NCBI RefSeq assembly: GCF_001899645.1
Contig: NZ_MKVV01000043.1
Location: 1 to 64,000 of the forward strand
Length of the DNA: 64,000 bases
DNA from: Pseudonocardia sp. 73-21
GTDB taxonomy: Bacteria > Actinomycetota > Actinomycetes > Mycobacteriales > Pseudonocardiaceae
Direction: 5' to 3'
Shown here: one piece after another, positions 34,317 through 41,912 of the stretch
Numbering within the stretch: position 1 is the first letter of the stretch
How the letters are laid out: each line of letters starts with the position of its first letter
Notes under the pieces: generated by a model
Seen by the model: the letters and a program-made list of their open reading frames with translations, nothing else
Told to the model about the DNA's origin: nothing
Databases searched by the model: none
Made by a program: the position numbers and the translations under genes

Positions 34317-35855
34317 TCATGCGCCGCTCACACGTTCGGAGCGACCGGCCCAGTGCGGCGCCCGCAGCGCCTTGCGGAGGAGCTTGCCGACCACGTTCTT
34401 CGGCAGCGGTTCGGTGGTCAGCTCGACGCGCGCCGGTTTCTTGTACGACCCGAGCCGCCTCGTGACGAGGTCGATCACGTCCTGCTCGGTGACGGTGGCT
34501 CCGTCGCGCACCGTGCAGACGGCCATCGGCGACTCGCCCCAGGTGTCGTGCGGGATCGCGAACACGGCGACCTCGACCACCTCGGGATGGTCGGCGATCA
34601 CGGTCTCCAGCTCGGCGGGCCAGATGTTGAAGCCGCCCGAGACGATCATGTCGTCGACCCGGTCCAGGACGTAGACGAAGCCGTTGTGGTCGATGCGCCC
34701 GATGTCGCGGGTACGCACCCAACCGTCGACCAGCCGTTCCGCGGTGAGCGCGTCGTCGCCCCAGAAGCCGCGCATCTGGCCCTCGACCTGCGCCCACAGC
34801 TCCCCCTCCGCGCCCAGCGGGAGCGGGTTGCCCTCCTCGTCGCGGGTCTCGATCCGGGCGAAGGGCAGCACCCGCCCGGCCGAGCGCATGGGCGTGGAAC
34901 CGGGGTGGTCGCCGAACCACTCCTGCGGGGTCATGACGGTCAGCGGCACGGCCTCGGTCTGCCCGAACACCTGGTGGAGCACGTCGCCCAGGGCCGCGCG
35001 ACCCGCCAGTGCCGTGGCGTCGGTGATCGGGGCGCCACCGACGAGCACGCACTCCAGGCTGCTCAGGTCGTGGTCGCCGACCGACGGGTCGGCGGCGAGC
35101 ATCGCCACCATCGACGGCGGCGTGAACATGTGCGTCACGGCGTGGCGTTCGACCATGTCGAGCACCTTGGTGCTGTCGAACGCGCCGAAGAGCAGGTTGG
35201 TGCTGCCGGCCAGCCACGCGGGCAGGAAGAGATAGCCCGATGCGTGCGAGATGGGGCCGGCGTGCCCGACCACGCTGCCCCACCGCAGGTTCGGCAGTCG
35301 GTAGAACCAGTTCCGGCAGTTCACCAGCCAGTCGTGCTGGGTGTAACCGATCCCCTTGGGCCTGCCCGTCGTACCGGCCGAGTGCCGGATCACGCACCAG
35401 TCGTCGGAGTCGACCTCGACCATCGGATCGGTGGCAGGCATGCCGTCCACCCACTTCTCGTACTCCGCGTCCCGGACGACCACGTGGTCGAGGCCGGGTA
35501 CGCGGTCGGCGAGGCCGGCCAGTGAGTCGGCGTAGGCCTGATCGGCGAGCACGACCTTCGTGCCGGTCTGGGCGATCATGTGCTCGTGCGACTCGGCCGA
35601 GTTCCGCGCGTACAACGGCACCCGGACCGCTCCGGCGATCGCGGCGCCGAGGAAGAGGTCGGCGGCACCGAGGTTGTTGTCCTCCACGCCGGCGACCCGG
35701 TCGCCCGGCTCCACACCCAGCTCGCGCAGGCCGTTCGCCAGGCGGACGCCGCGTTCCCACATCTGGGCGAACGTCAGGCTCCCGTGCTCGGTGATGATCG
35801 CGACGCGGTCGGCGTTGAGGCCGACGGCCTGGCGCATCATGCTCGGTACGTCCAT
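34317..35855 (-). CDS. AMP-dependent acyl-CoA synthetase/ligase
   Basis: A 512-residue member of the ANL superfamily. The P-loop-like motif is slightly changed (IRHSAGTTGRPKGIGYTQHD). The adenylation core has VFGQTEAVPLT and the hinge/C-terminal domain has YVLDRVDDMIVSGGFNIWPA and PKNVVGKLLRKALR with the catalytic lysine. ATG at 35855 (GGAGG 9 nt upstream) is chosen over a GTG six bases earlier. It is the first gene of a three-gene operon with acyl-CoA dehydrogenase and MaoC. An aliphatic or aromatic carboxylic acid substrate is likely; it is not specified by the sequence. Confidence 0.88.
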   Translation of the reverse strand: MDVPSMMRQAVGLNADRVAIITEHGSLTFAQMWERGVRLANGLRELGVEPGDRVAGVEDNNLGAADLFLGAAIAGAVRVPLYARNSAESHEHMIAQTGTKVVLADQAYADSLAGLADRVPGLDHVVVRDAEYEKWVDGMPATDPMVEVDSDDWCVIRHSAGTTGRPKGIGYTQHDWLVNCRNWFYRLPNLRWGSVVGHAGPISHASGYLFLPAWLAGSTNLLFGAFDSTKVLDMVERHAVTHMFTPPSMVAMLAADPSVGDHDLSSLECVLVGGAPITDATALAGRAALGDVLHQVFGQTEAVPLTVMTPQEWFGDHPGSTPMRSAGRVLPFARIETRDEEGNPLPLGAEGELWAQVEGQMRGFWGDDALTAERLVDGWVRTRDIGRIDHNGFVYVLDRVDDMIVSGGFNIWPAELETVIADHPEVVEVAVFAIPHDTWGESPMAVCTVRDGATVTEQDVIDLVTRRLGSYKKPARVELTTEPLPKNVVGKLLRKALRAPHWAGRSERVSGA

Positions 35856-35880
35856 GTGCACACGCCTCCGTCGCTGCGCC

Positions 35881-35966
35881 GACCAGGCCTCGATGCCTGG
35901 TCAGGGACGGTAGGACGGACGGTCGGAGGACCGATACCCTCGATCGAGGGGCCGGCCTGGTCAGGG
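35881..35966. promoter_or_regulatory. Inverted and direct repeats upstream of the ligase operon
   Basis: The gap between the GAF-LuxR gene and the ligase start holds GACCAGGC-N6-GCCTGGTC (35881-35902), the palindrome CCCTCGATCGAGGG (35937-35950) and two direct copies of GCCTGGTCAGGG (35895-35906, 35955-35966; the second overlaps the regulator stop). These are likely regulator binding sites or a hairpin terminator/attenuator. Which is true cannot be told by reading. Confidence 0.5.
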
Positions 35967-36770
35967 CAGGATCCCCGCGCTGCGTGCGCGGTGCACCGCT
36001 TCGCCCCGGGTGTGGCTGTCGAGCTTGGCCATCGCGCTCTTGAGGTAGGACTTGACCGTGTACAGGCTCAGGCCGAGCCGCTCGGCGACCTCGCCGTTGG
36101 CGTACCCGACGGCGACGAGCGCCAGCACATCGTTCTCCCGGCGCGACAGCGCGGCGACGTCGGGCACTGCGGGTACCGACGCCTGCAGTACGTCGAGCAG
36201 CGCGAGGACGCGGCCGCGCTGCTCGACGTCGGCCGCCGCCGCGATGGCCCGGATCTCGGCACGCACAGTCCGCAGCTCGGCCTCTCCCAGCACAAGAGCG
36301 GGTGAGTCCACAGCGGGCGGCGGTTCCGCGGCGGCCGCCCGATGACGGCCGATGACCTTGACGACCTGCTCGACGAGTCGGCCACTCAGCCCCGCCGATC
36401 GACGCGCCCCGGCGTAGACGACCCGCTCGACCCGGCCGGCCCACATCACGGGCACCGCCAGCACCGCCCGCAGGCCCTCACCCGCCACCTGTGCGTCGTA
36501 GAGATGCGAGATCCCCTGCGCCCGCGCATAGTCCTGGACGACGACCGGGCGCCCCAACCCGATGCAGCGCCCGCCCAGTCCCTCACCGAAGCCGCTGACC
36601 ACACCGTTCAGGGTGCCGCTGCGAGCCCCGTCGAACCGGTCCAGCACGAACGTGCGCCGATCACGGTCGACGGTGGCGGAGAACGCGATGTCGACCGAGT
36701 CGAGAGCGCGCACCACGCGAAGCAGTTCCCGCTCCGGATCCAGCCCGTCCGCCGCGCCCAACCCGGTCAT
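35961..36770 (-). CDS. GAF-domain LuxR family regulator
   Basis: A protein of 269 residues from the ATG at 36770. The N-terminal part is GAF-like (GFGEGLGGRCIGLGRPVVVQ; GLRAVLAVPVMWAGRVERVV), and the last 65 residues are a LuxR helix-turn-helix (LSRRENDVLALVAVGYANGE; LSLYTVKSYLKSAMAKLDSH). An in-frame TTG at 36785 would add five residues. It lies directly upstream of the ligase/dehydrogenase/MaoC operon on the same strand, separated by a repeat-rich gap, and probably activates that operon in response to a small ligand bound by the GAF domain. Confidence 0.85.
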   Translation of the reverse strand: MTGLGAADGLDPERELLRVVRALDSVDIAFSATVDRDRRTFVLDRFDGARSGTLNGVVSGFGEGLGGRCIGLGRPVVVQDYARAQGISHLYDAQVAGEGLRAVLAVPVMWAGRVERVVYAGARRSAGLSGRLVEQVVKVIGRHRAAAAEPPPAVDSPALVLGEAELRTVRAEIRAIAAAADVEQRGRVLALLDVLQASVPAVPDVAALSRRENDVLALVAVGYANGEVAERLGLSLYTVKSYLKSAMAKLDSHTRGEAVHRARSAGILP

Positions 36771-36879
36771 GGCGCTCCCGTCCAAGCGATGAGACGTACA
36801 TCACTGTAGGCAGATCGGGCGGCCGGGTCCACCGCATCGTCGTCGGCACGGACCGCCCCTGAGCCGGGTATGCACCGGC

Positions 36880-37075
36880 GTGGCCGACACCTCCCAACCC
36901 GATCCCCGCCGCTGGAGCGCGCTCGCCGTGTGCCTCATCGGCGGGCTCATGACGCTGCTCGACCGTGCAGGCGGGGCTGGGCGCCTCGACGGCGGAGCTG
37001 TCGTGGGTGGTGTCCGGTTGCGCGCTGACGTTCGGGCTCGTCCTCGGGCGCCTACCACCTCGTCCTGGCGCTGAC
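36880..37075 (+). pseudogene. MFS transporter N-terminal remnant
   Basis: The GTG at 36880 starts VADTSQPDPRRWSALAVCLI and GGLMTLLD, the usual start of a drug:proton antiporter of the major facilitator superfamily. The next stretch (VQAGLGASTAELSWVVSGCA, LTFGLVL) is in another frame and lacks the VNVALP part in between. Nothing of the other 12-14 membrane segments is left before the TetR gene. Confidence 0.65.
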
Positions 37076-37109
37076 CTCCGACAGCCAGGACCGCACGGTG
37101 TCGGTGCTG

Positions 37110-37664
37110 TCATCCTTCGCGGAGCCGTAGGCCGTCGAGGACGACGTGCAGCAGGTGCCGGGCGCGGGTGTCCCATTCCGCGTCGTCGAGCCGGGTCAGA
37201 CAGCCCAGCAGCAGGATGACGTCACGCGCATCGACGTCGGGACGCACGACCCCGGCGGCCCTGCCGGCATCGAGCAGTGCGGTGATCGCGTCGCCGATCG
37301 GGCCGACGCTGCCCGTGGACAGGTCCTGCCACACCCCCACCTCGACAGCGGCGAACACCTCCCGCTTGACCCGCGCGTAGTCGGCGACGCGATCGAACCA
37401 CCGGGCCAGCGCGGTCACCGGGTCGTGCTCGGCGAGCAGCAGCGGCGCGGCTGCGACGAGCTCCTCGACGTCGTGCCGGTAGACCTCGGCGAGCAGGTCC
37501 TCCCGCGTCGGGAAGTGGCGGTAGAGGGTGCCCTGGCCGACTCCGGCCCGCCGGGCGACCGCATTGAGCTTCAGCTCGCCCGACGCCGACACCACCGACC
37601 GCGCGGCCTCGACGATCCGGGCGCGGTTCTCGGCGGCGTCGGCACGCAACCGGGATGCGTTCAT
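37110..37664 (-). CDS. TetR family transcriptional regulator
   Basis: A 184-residue repressor from the ATG at 37664 (GGGGAGG ribosome site). The helix-turn-helix is LNAVARRAGVGQGTLYRHFP within the first 60 residues; the C-terminal part is helical and of the SbtR/TetR-like type. It is divergent from an SDR gene. The gap contains two palindromic GGACA-N2-TGTCC elements and is the expected target. The inducer is unknown. On its other side lies an MFS remnant, possibly a former target. Confidence 0.88.
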   Translation of the reverse strand: MNASRLRADAAENRARIVEAARSVVSASGELKLNAVARRAGVGQGTLYRHFPTREDLLAEVYRHDVEELVAAAPLLLAEHDPVTALARWFDRVADYARVKREVFAAVEVGVWQDLSTGSVGPIGDAITALLDAGRAAGVVRPDVDARDVILLLGCLTRLDDAEWDTRARHLLHVVLDGLRLREG

Positions 37665-37692
37665 CCGACCTCCCCTGCACGACGTGGACAAC

Positions 37693-37739
37693 CGGACACC
37701 TGTCCGCTAAAGTCGATCCAAGTGGACACGTGTCCACTT
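37693..37739. promoter_or_regulatory. TetR operators, two palindromes
   Basis: Two elements share the core GGACA-N2-TGTCC. One is CGGACACCTGTCCG at 37693-37706; the other is the perfect 20-bp palindrome AAGTGGACACGTGTCCACTT at 37720-37739, ending 19 bp before the SDR start. Both lie in the 94-bp divergent gap of a TetR gene and an SDR gene. Confidence 0.7.
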
Positions 37740-37758
37740 TATTGGGGGACGAGGCACC

Positions 37759-38499
37759 ATGTCACCGATCACCGGAAAGGTCGTCGCGATCACCGGGGCG
37801 AGCAGCGGAATCGGCGAGGCGACGGCACGCCTCATGGCCGAACGTGGCGCCGCGGTCGTCCTCGGCGCGCGCAGGAGGGACCGCCTCGAGGAACTCGCCC
37901 GCGACATCAACGACCACGACGGGCGCGCCATCGCGTGCGCCGTCGACGTCACCCGCCGCGAGGATCTCGAACGCCTCGTCGACCGGGCCGTGACCGAGTT
38001 CGGCCGGCTCGACGTCCTGGTGGGCAACGCCGGCATCAGCAAGATCGGACCCGTGGCCGACCTCGACGTCGACGGCTGGTCCGCGATGATCGACGTCAAC
38101 GTCCGCGGCGTCCTCCACGGCATCGCGGCCGCGCTGCCGGTGTTCCGCCGACAGGGCCGCGGGCATCTCGTGACCACGGTGTCCACCGCCGGGCTGAAGA
38201 TCACGCCCACCATGGCGGTCTACGCCGGGACCAAGAACGCCGTGCGCACGATCATGGAAGGTCTGCGGCAGGAGTCGACCGACGGCGTGCTGAGGACGAC
38301 CTCGATCTCGCCCGGTTACGTCAGCACCGAACTCGCCGACTCCATCGACGATCCCGTCGTGCGCCGGGACATCCGGAAGAACATGGCCGAGTTCGCCCTC
38401 CCGCCGGGCGCCGTCGCCCGTGCCGTCGCCTTCGCCGTCGAACAGCCCGACGACGTCGAGATCGGCGACATCACCATCCGTCCCACCACCCAGGCCTAG
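37759..38499 (+). CDS. SDR family NAD(P)-dependent oxidoreductase
   Basis: A 246-residue classical SDR: TGASSGIG cofactor motif (residues 12-19), NAGIS, a catalytic serine in VSTAGL and YAGTKNA as a YxxxK pair. The arginine-rich loop after the second strand (GARRRDRLEE) favours NADP(H). It resembles the YdfG / serine 3-dehydrogenase-like group; the substrate is unknown. The ATG at 37759 follows GGGGGACGAGG and two TetR operator palindromes, so it is probably repressed by the divergent TetR protein. Confidence 0.87.
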   Translation: MSPITGKVVAITGASSGIGEATARLMAERGAAVVLGARRRDRLEELARDINDHDGRAIACAVDVTRREDLERLVDRAVTEFGRLDVLVGNAGISKIGPVADLDVDGWSAMIDVNVRGVLHGIAAALPVFRRQGRGHLVTTVSTAGLKITPTMAVYAGTKNAVRTIMEGLRQESTDGVLRTTSISPGYVSTELADSIDDPVVRRDIRKNMAEFALPPGAVARAVAFAVEQPDDVEIGDITIRPTTQA

Positions 38500-38560
38500 A
38501 CGTCATTGTCAGAAGCGGTGGCCGGGTCCGGCCGCCGTCGGTGGACCTGACGGCGTTGCG

Positions 38561-39322
38561 TCATCCCGCCATCGTGAGGCCGCCGCTGACCGAGAGCACC
38601 TGCCCGGTGACGTAGGAAGCGCCGTCGGAGGCGAAGTACGCGACCGCGGACGCGATCTCCTCGGGCCGGGCGAGCCGCCGCAGCGGGATGGCCCGGATCA
38701 GCGCCTTCGCGAGGTTCTCGTCGACGCCGGCGTGGAACAGCGGGGTGTCGGTCGGGCCGGGGCAGACGACGTTGACGGTGATGGCGTGGCGGGCCATCTC
38801 GCGGGCGAGCGACTTGCTCATCGCGATCACGCCACCCTTCGCGCCGGCGTAGATGGTCTCCCCCGAGCTGCCGACCCGACCGGCGTCGCTGGCGATGTTG
38901 ATCACACGGCCACCGCGGCCGGCCTCCACCATGGCGGGCAGGAACGCCTGGCAGACGTGCACCTGGCCCAGGTAGTTGATGGCCACCACCTTCTGCGCGA
39001 ACTCCGGGGTGGAGCCGATGAACGGGCCGGTGCGGTCCCAGCCGGCGCAGTTCACCAGGACGGCCGGGACCCCGACGTCGGAGGTGACGGCGCCGGCGAG
39101 CGCCACCACCGAGTCGGGATCGGCCACGTCCACGGCCAGCGGCACCACCGGTGGCGCGTCCACGGCGGCGGCCTGCTCGGCCGTGGCGCGGGCCCCGTCG
39201 ATGTCGAGGTCGGCGGCGACCACCGTCGTCCCGGCACCGGCCAGCGCGAGGGTGATCGCCCGGCCGATCCCCGATCCCGCTCCGGTGACGACGGCGATCC
39301 GTGGGGCGACCGGCTCTGACAT
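38561..39322 (-). CDS. badH: 2-hydroxycyclohexanecarboxyl-CoA dehydrogenase-like SDR
   Basis: A 253-residue SDR with TGAGSGIG near residue 14, NCAGW, serine in NIASDAG and YAGAKGG. The stretch GWDRTGPFIGSTPEFAQKVV resembles BadH of Rhodopseudomonas palustris (a GWD...TPEF block), which oxidises 2-hydroxycyclohexanecarboxyl-CoA to the 2-keto ester. This agrees with the badI, aliB, badK and aliA homologues found 2-6 kb away. ATG at 39322 (GAGGAG upstream) is used rather than an adjoining GTG. BadH function is inferred from motif and context; a general beta-hydroxyacyl-CoA SDR is the alternative. Confidence 0.78.
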   Translation of the reverse strand: MSEPVAPRIAVVTGAGSGIGRAITLALAGAGTTVVAADLDIDGARATAEQAAAVDAPPVVPLAVDVADPDSVVALAGAVTSDVGVPAVLVNCAGWDRTGPFIGSTPEFAQKVVAINYLGQVHVCQAFLPAMVEAGRGGRVINIASDAGRVGSSGETIYAGAKGGVIAMSKSLAREMARHAITVNVVCPGPTDTPLFHAGVDENLAKALIRAIPLRRLARPEEIASAVAYFASDGASYVTGQVLSVSGGLTMAG

Positions 39323-39359
39323 CACAGCTCTCCTCGTACTGGGGGGCGACGCATGACCG

Positions 39360-40298
39360 TCATGCGTCGATCAACGTGCGGGCGACGGCGAGTCGCCGGT
39401 ACTGCTCGAGCGGGTCCGCCGCCGCAGCCATCAGGACGAACCCGCCGGCTCCCGCGGCCCGCAGCTCCGCGAGCCCGGCGGCCACGTGTGCCGGGTCACC
39501 CACCAGCACCCAGCGGTCGAGCCGTTCGAACGGGAGGCCGTACTGCCCCCTGACGAAGGCGGCGGCCTCGATCCGGCCGGCCTCGACCGCAGCCGGGCTG
39601 GCGTCCACGGTGACGTGCACGAACACCATCAGCTGTGAGGCCACCGGCGGACGGCCGCAGTCGACCGCGAGCTCGTCGAGCCGGGAACGGACCTCACGCA
39701 CCCGGCGTGCTGACATCCAGACCCCCAGCCACCCCTCGGCGGTGGAGGCCGCACGGCGCAGGGCCGCGTCCGAACGCCCGCCGACGATCAGCGGCGGCGG
39801 TGCGGCCGGGGTGGGTTCGAGTGCCGGCGAGCGCGTCGGCAGGAGCGGCCCGGGGTGGTCGACCGGGTCACCGCGCAACAGCGCGGTGAGGATGGCGATG
39901 CCCTCGTCCAGGCGCCGTCCGCGGCCGGCGACGGGCACTCCGACGGCCTCGAACTCCGCCGGGTTCTCCCCGCCCACGCCCACGCCGACCAGCAGCCGGC
40001 CGGGGGCCAGCGCGTCGACGGTAGCGAGCTGCTTCGCCGTCCACACCGCATCCCGCAGCGGCAGCAGCAGCACGCCGGTGCCGAGCACGAGCCGTTCGGT
40101 GCGGGCGGCGACCGCGGCGAGCGCCGACACGGCGTCGAGCACGGGAGGGTGGAAGGAGAGGTGGTCGCCCACCCAGCCCGAGTCGAATCCCAGCTCCTCG
40201 GCCAGTTCGGCCCCGGCGAGCAGCGGCGGAGCACCCGTCCGGAACGGGTCGAAGCTCGGGAGCATCACCCCGAACCCCGTATCGGTCACGCGTGCCAC
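39360..40298 (-). CDS. LLM-class (luciferase-like) flavin/F420-dependent oxidoreductase
   Basis: A protein of about 312 residues with the bacterial-luciferase TIM barrel. Features are ELGFDSGWVGDHLSFHPPVL, RLVLGTGVLLLPLRDAVWTA, PGRLLVGVGVGGENPAEFEA and a late PPLIVGGRSDAALRRAA, typical of F420-dependent LLM oxidoreductases in actinobacteria. The GTG at 40298 has an AGGAGG just upstream; GTG at 40289 is possible. It may share the CHC regulon: an inverted repeat sits between it and the divergent TetR gene. The reaction is not specified. Confidence 0.85.
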   Translation of the reverse strand: MARVTDTGFGVMLPSFDPFRTGAPPLLAGAELAEELGFDSGWVGDHLSFHPPVLDAVSALAAVAARTERLVLGTGVLLLPLRDAVWTAKQLATVDALAPGRLLVGVGVGGENPAEFEAVGVPVAGRGRRLDEGIAILTALLRGDPVDHPGPLLPTRSPALEPTPAAPPPLIVGGRSDAALRRAASTAEGWLGVWMSARRVREVRSRLDELAVDCGRPPVASQLMVFVHVTVDASPAAVEAGRIEAAAFVRGQYGLPFERLDRWVLVGDPAHVAAGLAELRAAGAGGFVLMAAAADPLEQYRRLAVARTLIDA

Positions 40299-40340
40299 CG
40301 CGCCTCCTCTCGTGCCGGACCGTTGACCGCGGGCCCGAAA

Positions 40341-40376
40341 TGAACGTACCTTCACTGTCAATAGAACCCACGTTCA
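40341..40376. promoter_or_regulatory. Long-spaced inverted repeat, TetR operator candidate
   Basis: TGAACGT at 40341-40347 and its exact complement ACGTTCA at 40370-40376 flank 22 bp in the gap between the LLM oxidoreductase and the TetR gene, which is divergent. The spacing would cover a -35/-10 region. Binding by the TetR protein is inferred. Confidence 0.5.
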
Positions 40377-40388
40377 CCGGAGGTCGGT

Positions 40389-41114
40389 GTGCCGGACGCA
40401 GCGGGTGGGACGGGCAGCGCGCGCGCCACCGACGACCGGGTCGCGCAGGAGATCCGCGATGTCCGCGCCCGGTGGCGCACCCGCCAGGTGCTCGACGCCG
40501 CGGTACGGCTGATGCACGGCAGCGGCTTCCAGGCCGTGTCGATGCAGGCGCTGGCCAAGGAGGCGGACGTCAGCGTCGGCCTGATCTACAGCTACTTCGG
40601 CGGCAAGGAGGACGTCGTCGTCGCCGTCGTCCTCGACCTCGTCGAGCAGATCCGCAGCGCGATGCAGGAGCGCATGGCGGCGGCCGGAGCCGACCCCGTC
40701 GAGCGACTGGTGGCGGGCTTCGCCGCCTACTGCTCGGTCATGGACGCCCAGCGCAACGCGGGCCTGCTCACCTACCGCCAGTCGGGAGAGCTGGGCCAGC
40801 AGGCCCGGCTGCGGCTCAAGGAGGCGGAACGCGTCAACCTCGGGCCGCTGCGCGACGCCGCCCAGGAGGCGGCCGACTCCGCCCTGCTCGTCGACACCGC
40901 GGACCTCGACCTGCTGGCGTTCGACCTCATGATCCTCGCCCAGACCTGGGCGCTGAAGCACTGGCACTTCCCCGACGACTACGACGTGCACCGCTACGTC
41001 GCGGCCCAAGCGGCCACCCTGCTGCGTTCCGTACTCGCGCCGGCGCAGCACGAGCGCTACCGGCACCTGATCCATCCCCGCGACACCGAGCAAGGAAGCA
41101 GGACAGCACCGTGA
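40389..41114 (+). CDS. TetR family regulator of the cyclohexanecarboxylate operon
   Basis: A 241-residue TetR protein. The DNA-binding helices are MQALAKEADVSVGLIYSYFG, and the long helical C-terminal domain is FadR/AcrR-like, with EDVVVAVVLDLVEQIRSAMQ. Such repressors often respond to acyl-CoAs. Its stop overlaps the GTG start of badI (GTGA), so regulator and pathway genes form one operon with aliB and badK. In R. palustris the bad genes of this pathway are under a MarR-type BadR instead, so a TetR member here is a different control. Start codon GTG at 40389. Confidence 0.85.
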   Translation: MPDAAGGTGSARATDDRVAQEIRDVRARWRTRQVLDAAVRLMHGSGFQAVSMQALAKEADVSVGLIYSYFGGKEDVVVAVVLDLVEQIRSAMQERMAAAGADPVERLVAGFAAYCSVMDAQRNAGLLTYRQSGELGQQARLRLKEAERVNLGPLRDAAQEAADSALLVDTADLDLLAFDLMILAQTWALKHWHFPDDYDVHRYVAAQAATLLRSVLAPAQHERYRHLIHPRDTEQGSRTAP

Positions 41115-41902
41115 GCTACGAGGACATCCTCTACGAGGTCCAGGGCACCACAGCCGTCATCACGATCAACCGGCCGCAGCGCTACAACGCGTTCCGGGGC
41201 AGGACCGTCGAGGAGCTCATCGGAGCACTGCGCACCGCGTGGGCCGACCGCGGCGTGCGCGTCGTCGTCCTGACCGGCGCCGGCGACAAGGCGTTCAGCA
41301 CGGGCGGCGATGTCAAGCAGCGCGCCGAGACGGGCGACTACGGACCGACCGAGAGCGGGCTGTTCGAGATCGACGCCCTGCACCGGCTGATCCGCGAGAT
41401 CCCGAAGCCGGTGATCGCGGCGGTGAACGGCCTGGCCATCGGCGGCGGCCACGTGCTGCACGTGATCTGCGACCTCAGCATCGCCAGCGAGACCGCCCGG
41501 TTCGGGCAGGCCGGCCCGCGGGTGGGCTCGTTCGACGCCGGGTTCGGCACCACCTACCTCGCCCGGGTCGTCGGGGAGAAGCGGGCCCGCGAGATCTGGT
41601 ATCTGTGCCGCCAGTACGACGCCGCCACGGCCGAGCGCTGGGGTCTGGTCAACACCGTCGTCCCCGCGGCCGAGCTCATGACCGAGGCGCTGAGCTGGGC
41701 CGCTGACATCGCGAAGATGAGCCCCACGGCGATCAAGTTCCTCAAGCACTCGTTCAACACCGACACCGAGCAGCAGGCCGCCGTCGCGAACCTCGCCGGA
41801 GCGGGGCTGGCGCTGTTCGTCGAGTCGGAGGAGGGCAGGGAGGGCGCCCGCGCGTTCGCCGAGAAGCGCGCCCCCGACTTCAGCGGCTACGCCGCGGTCT
41901 GA
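41111..41902 (+). CDS. badI: 2-ketocyclohexanecarboxyl-CoA hydrolase
   Basis: A 263-residue crotonase-fold protein with the specific features of BadI, not of generic hydratases: YEDILYEVQGTTAVITINRP, RYNAFRGRTVEELI, ICDLSIASETARFGQAGPRV and FGTTYLARVVGEKRAREIWY. BadI, a MenB relative, opens the ring of 2-ketocyclohexanecarboxyl-CoA to give pimeloyl-CoA. The GTG start overlaps the TetR stop; aliB follows after 10 nt. Assignment is strong by motif and by the neighbours. Confidence 0.9.
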   Translation: MSYEDILYEVQGTTAVITINRPQRYNAFRGRTVEELIGALRTAWADRGVRVVVLTGAGDKAFSTGGDVKQRAETGDYGPTESGLFEIDALHRLIREIPKPVIAAVNGLAIGGGHVLHVICDLSIASETARFGQAGPRVGSFDAGFGTTYLARVVGEKRAREIWYLCRQYDAATAERWGLVNTVVPAAELMTEALSWAADIAKMSPTAIKFLKHSFNTDTEQQAAVANLAGAGLALFVESEEGREGARAFAEKRAPDFSGYAAV

Positions 41903-41912
41903 GAGACCACCC

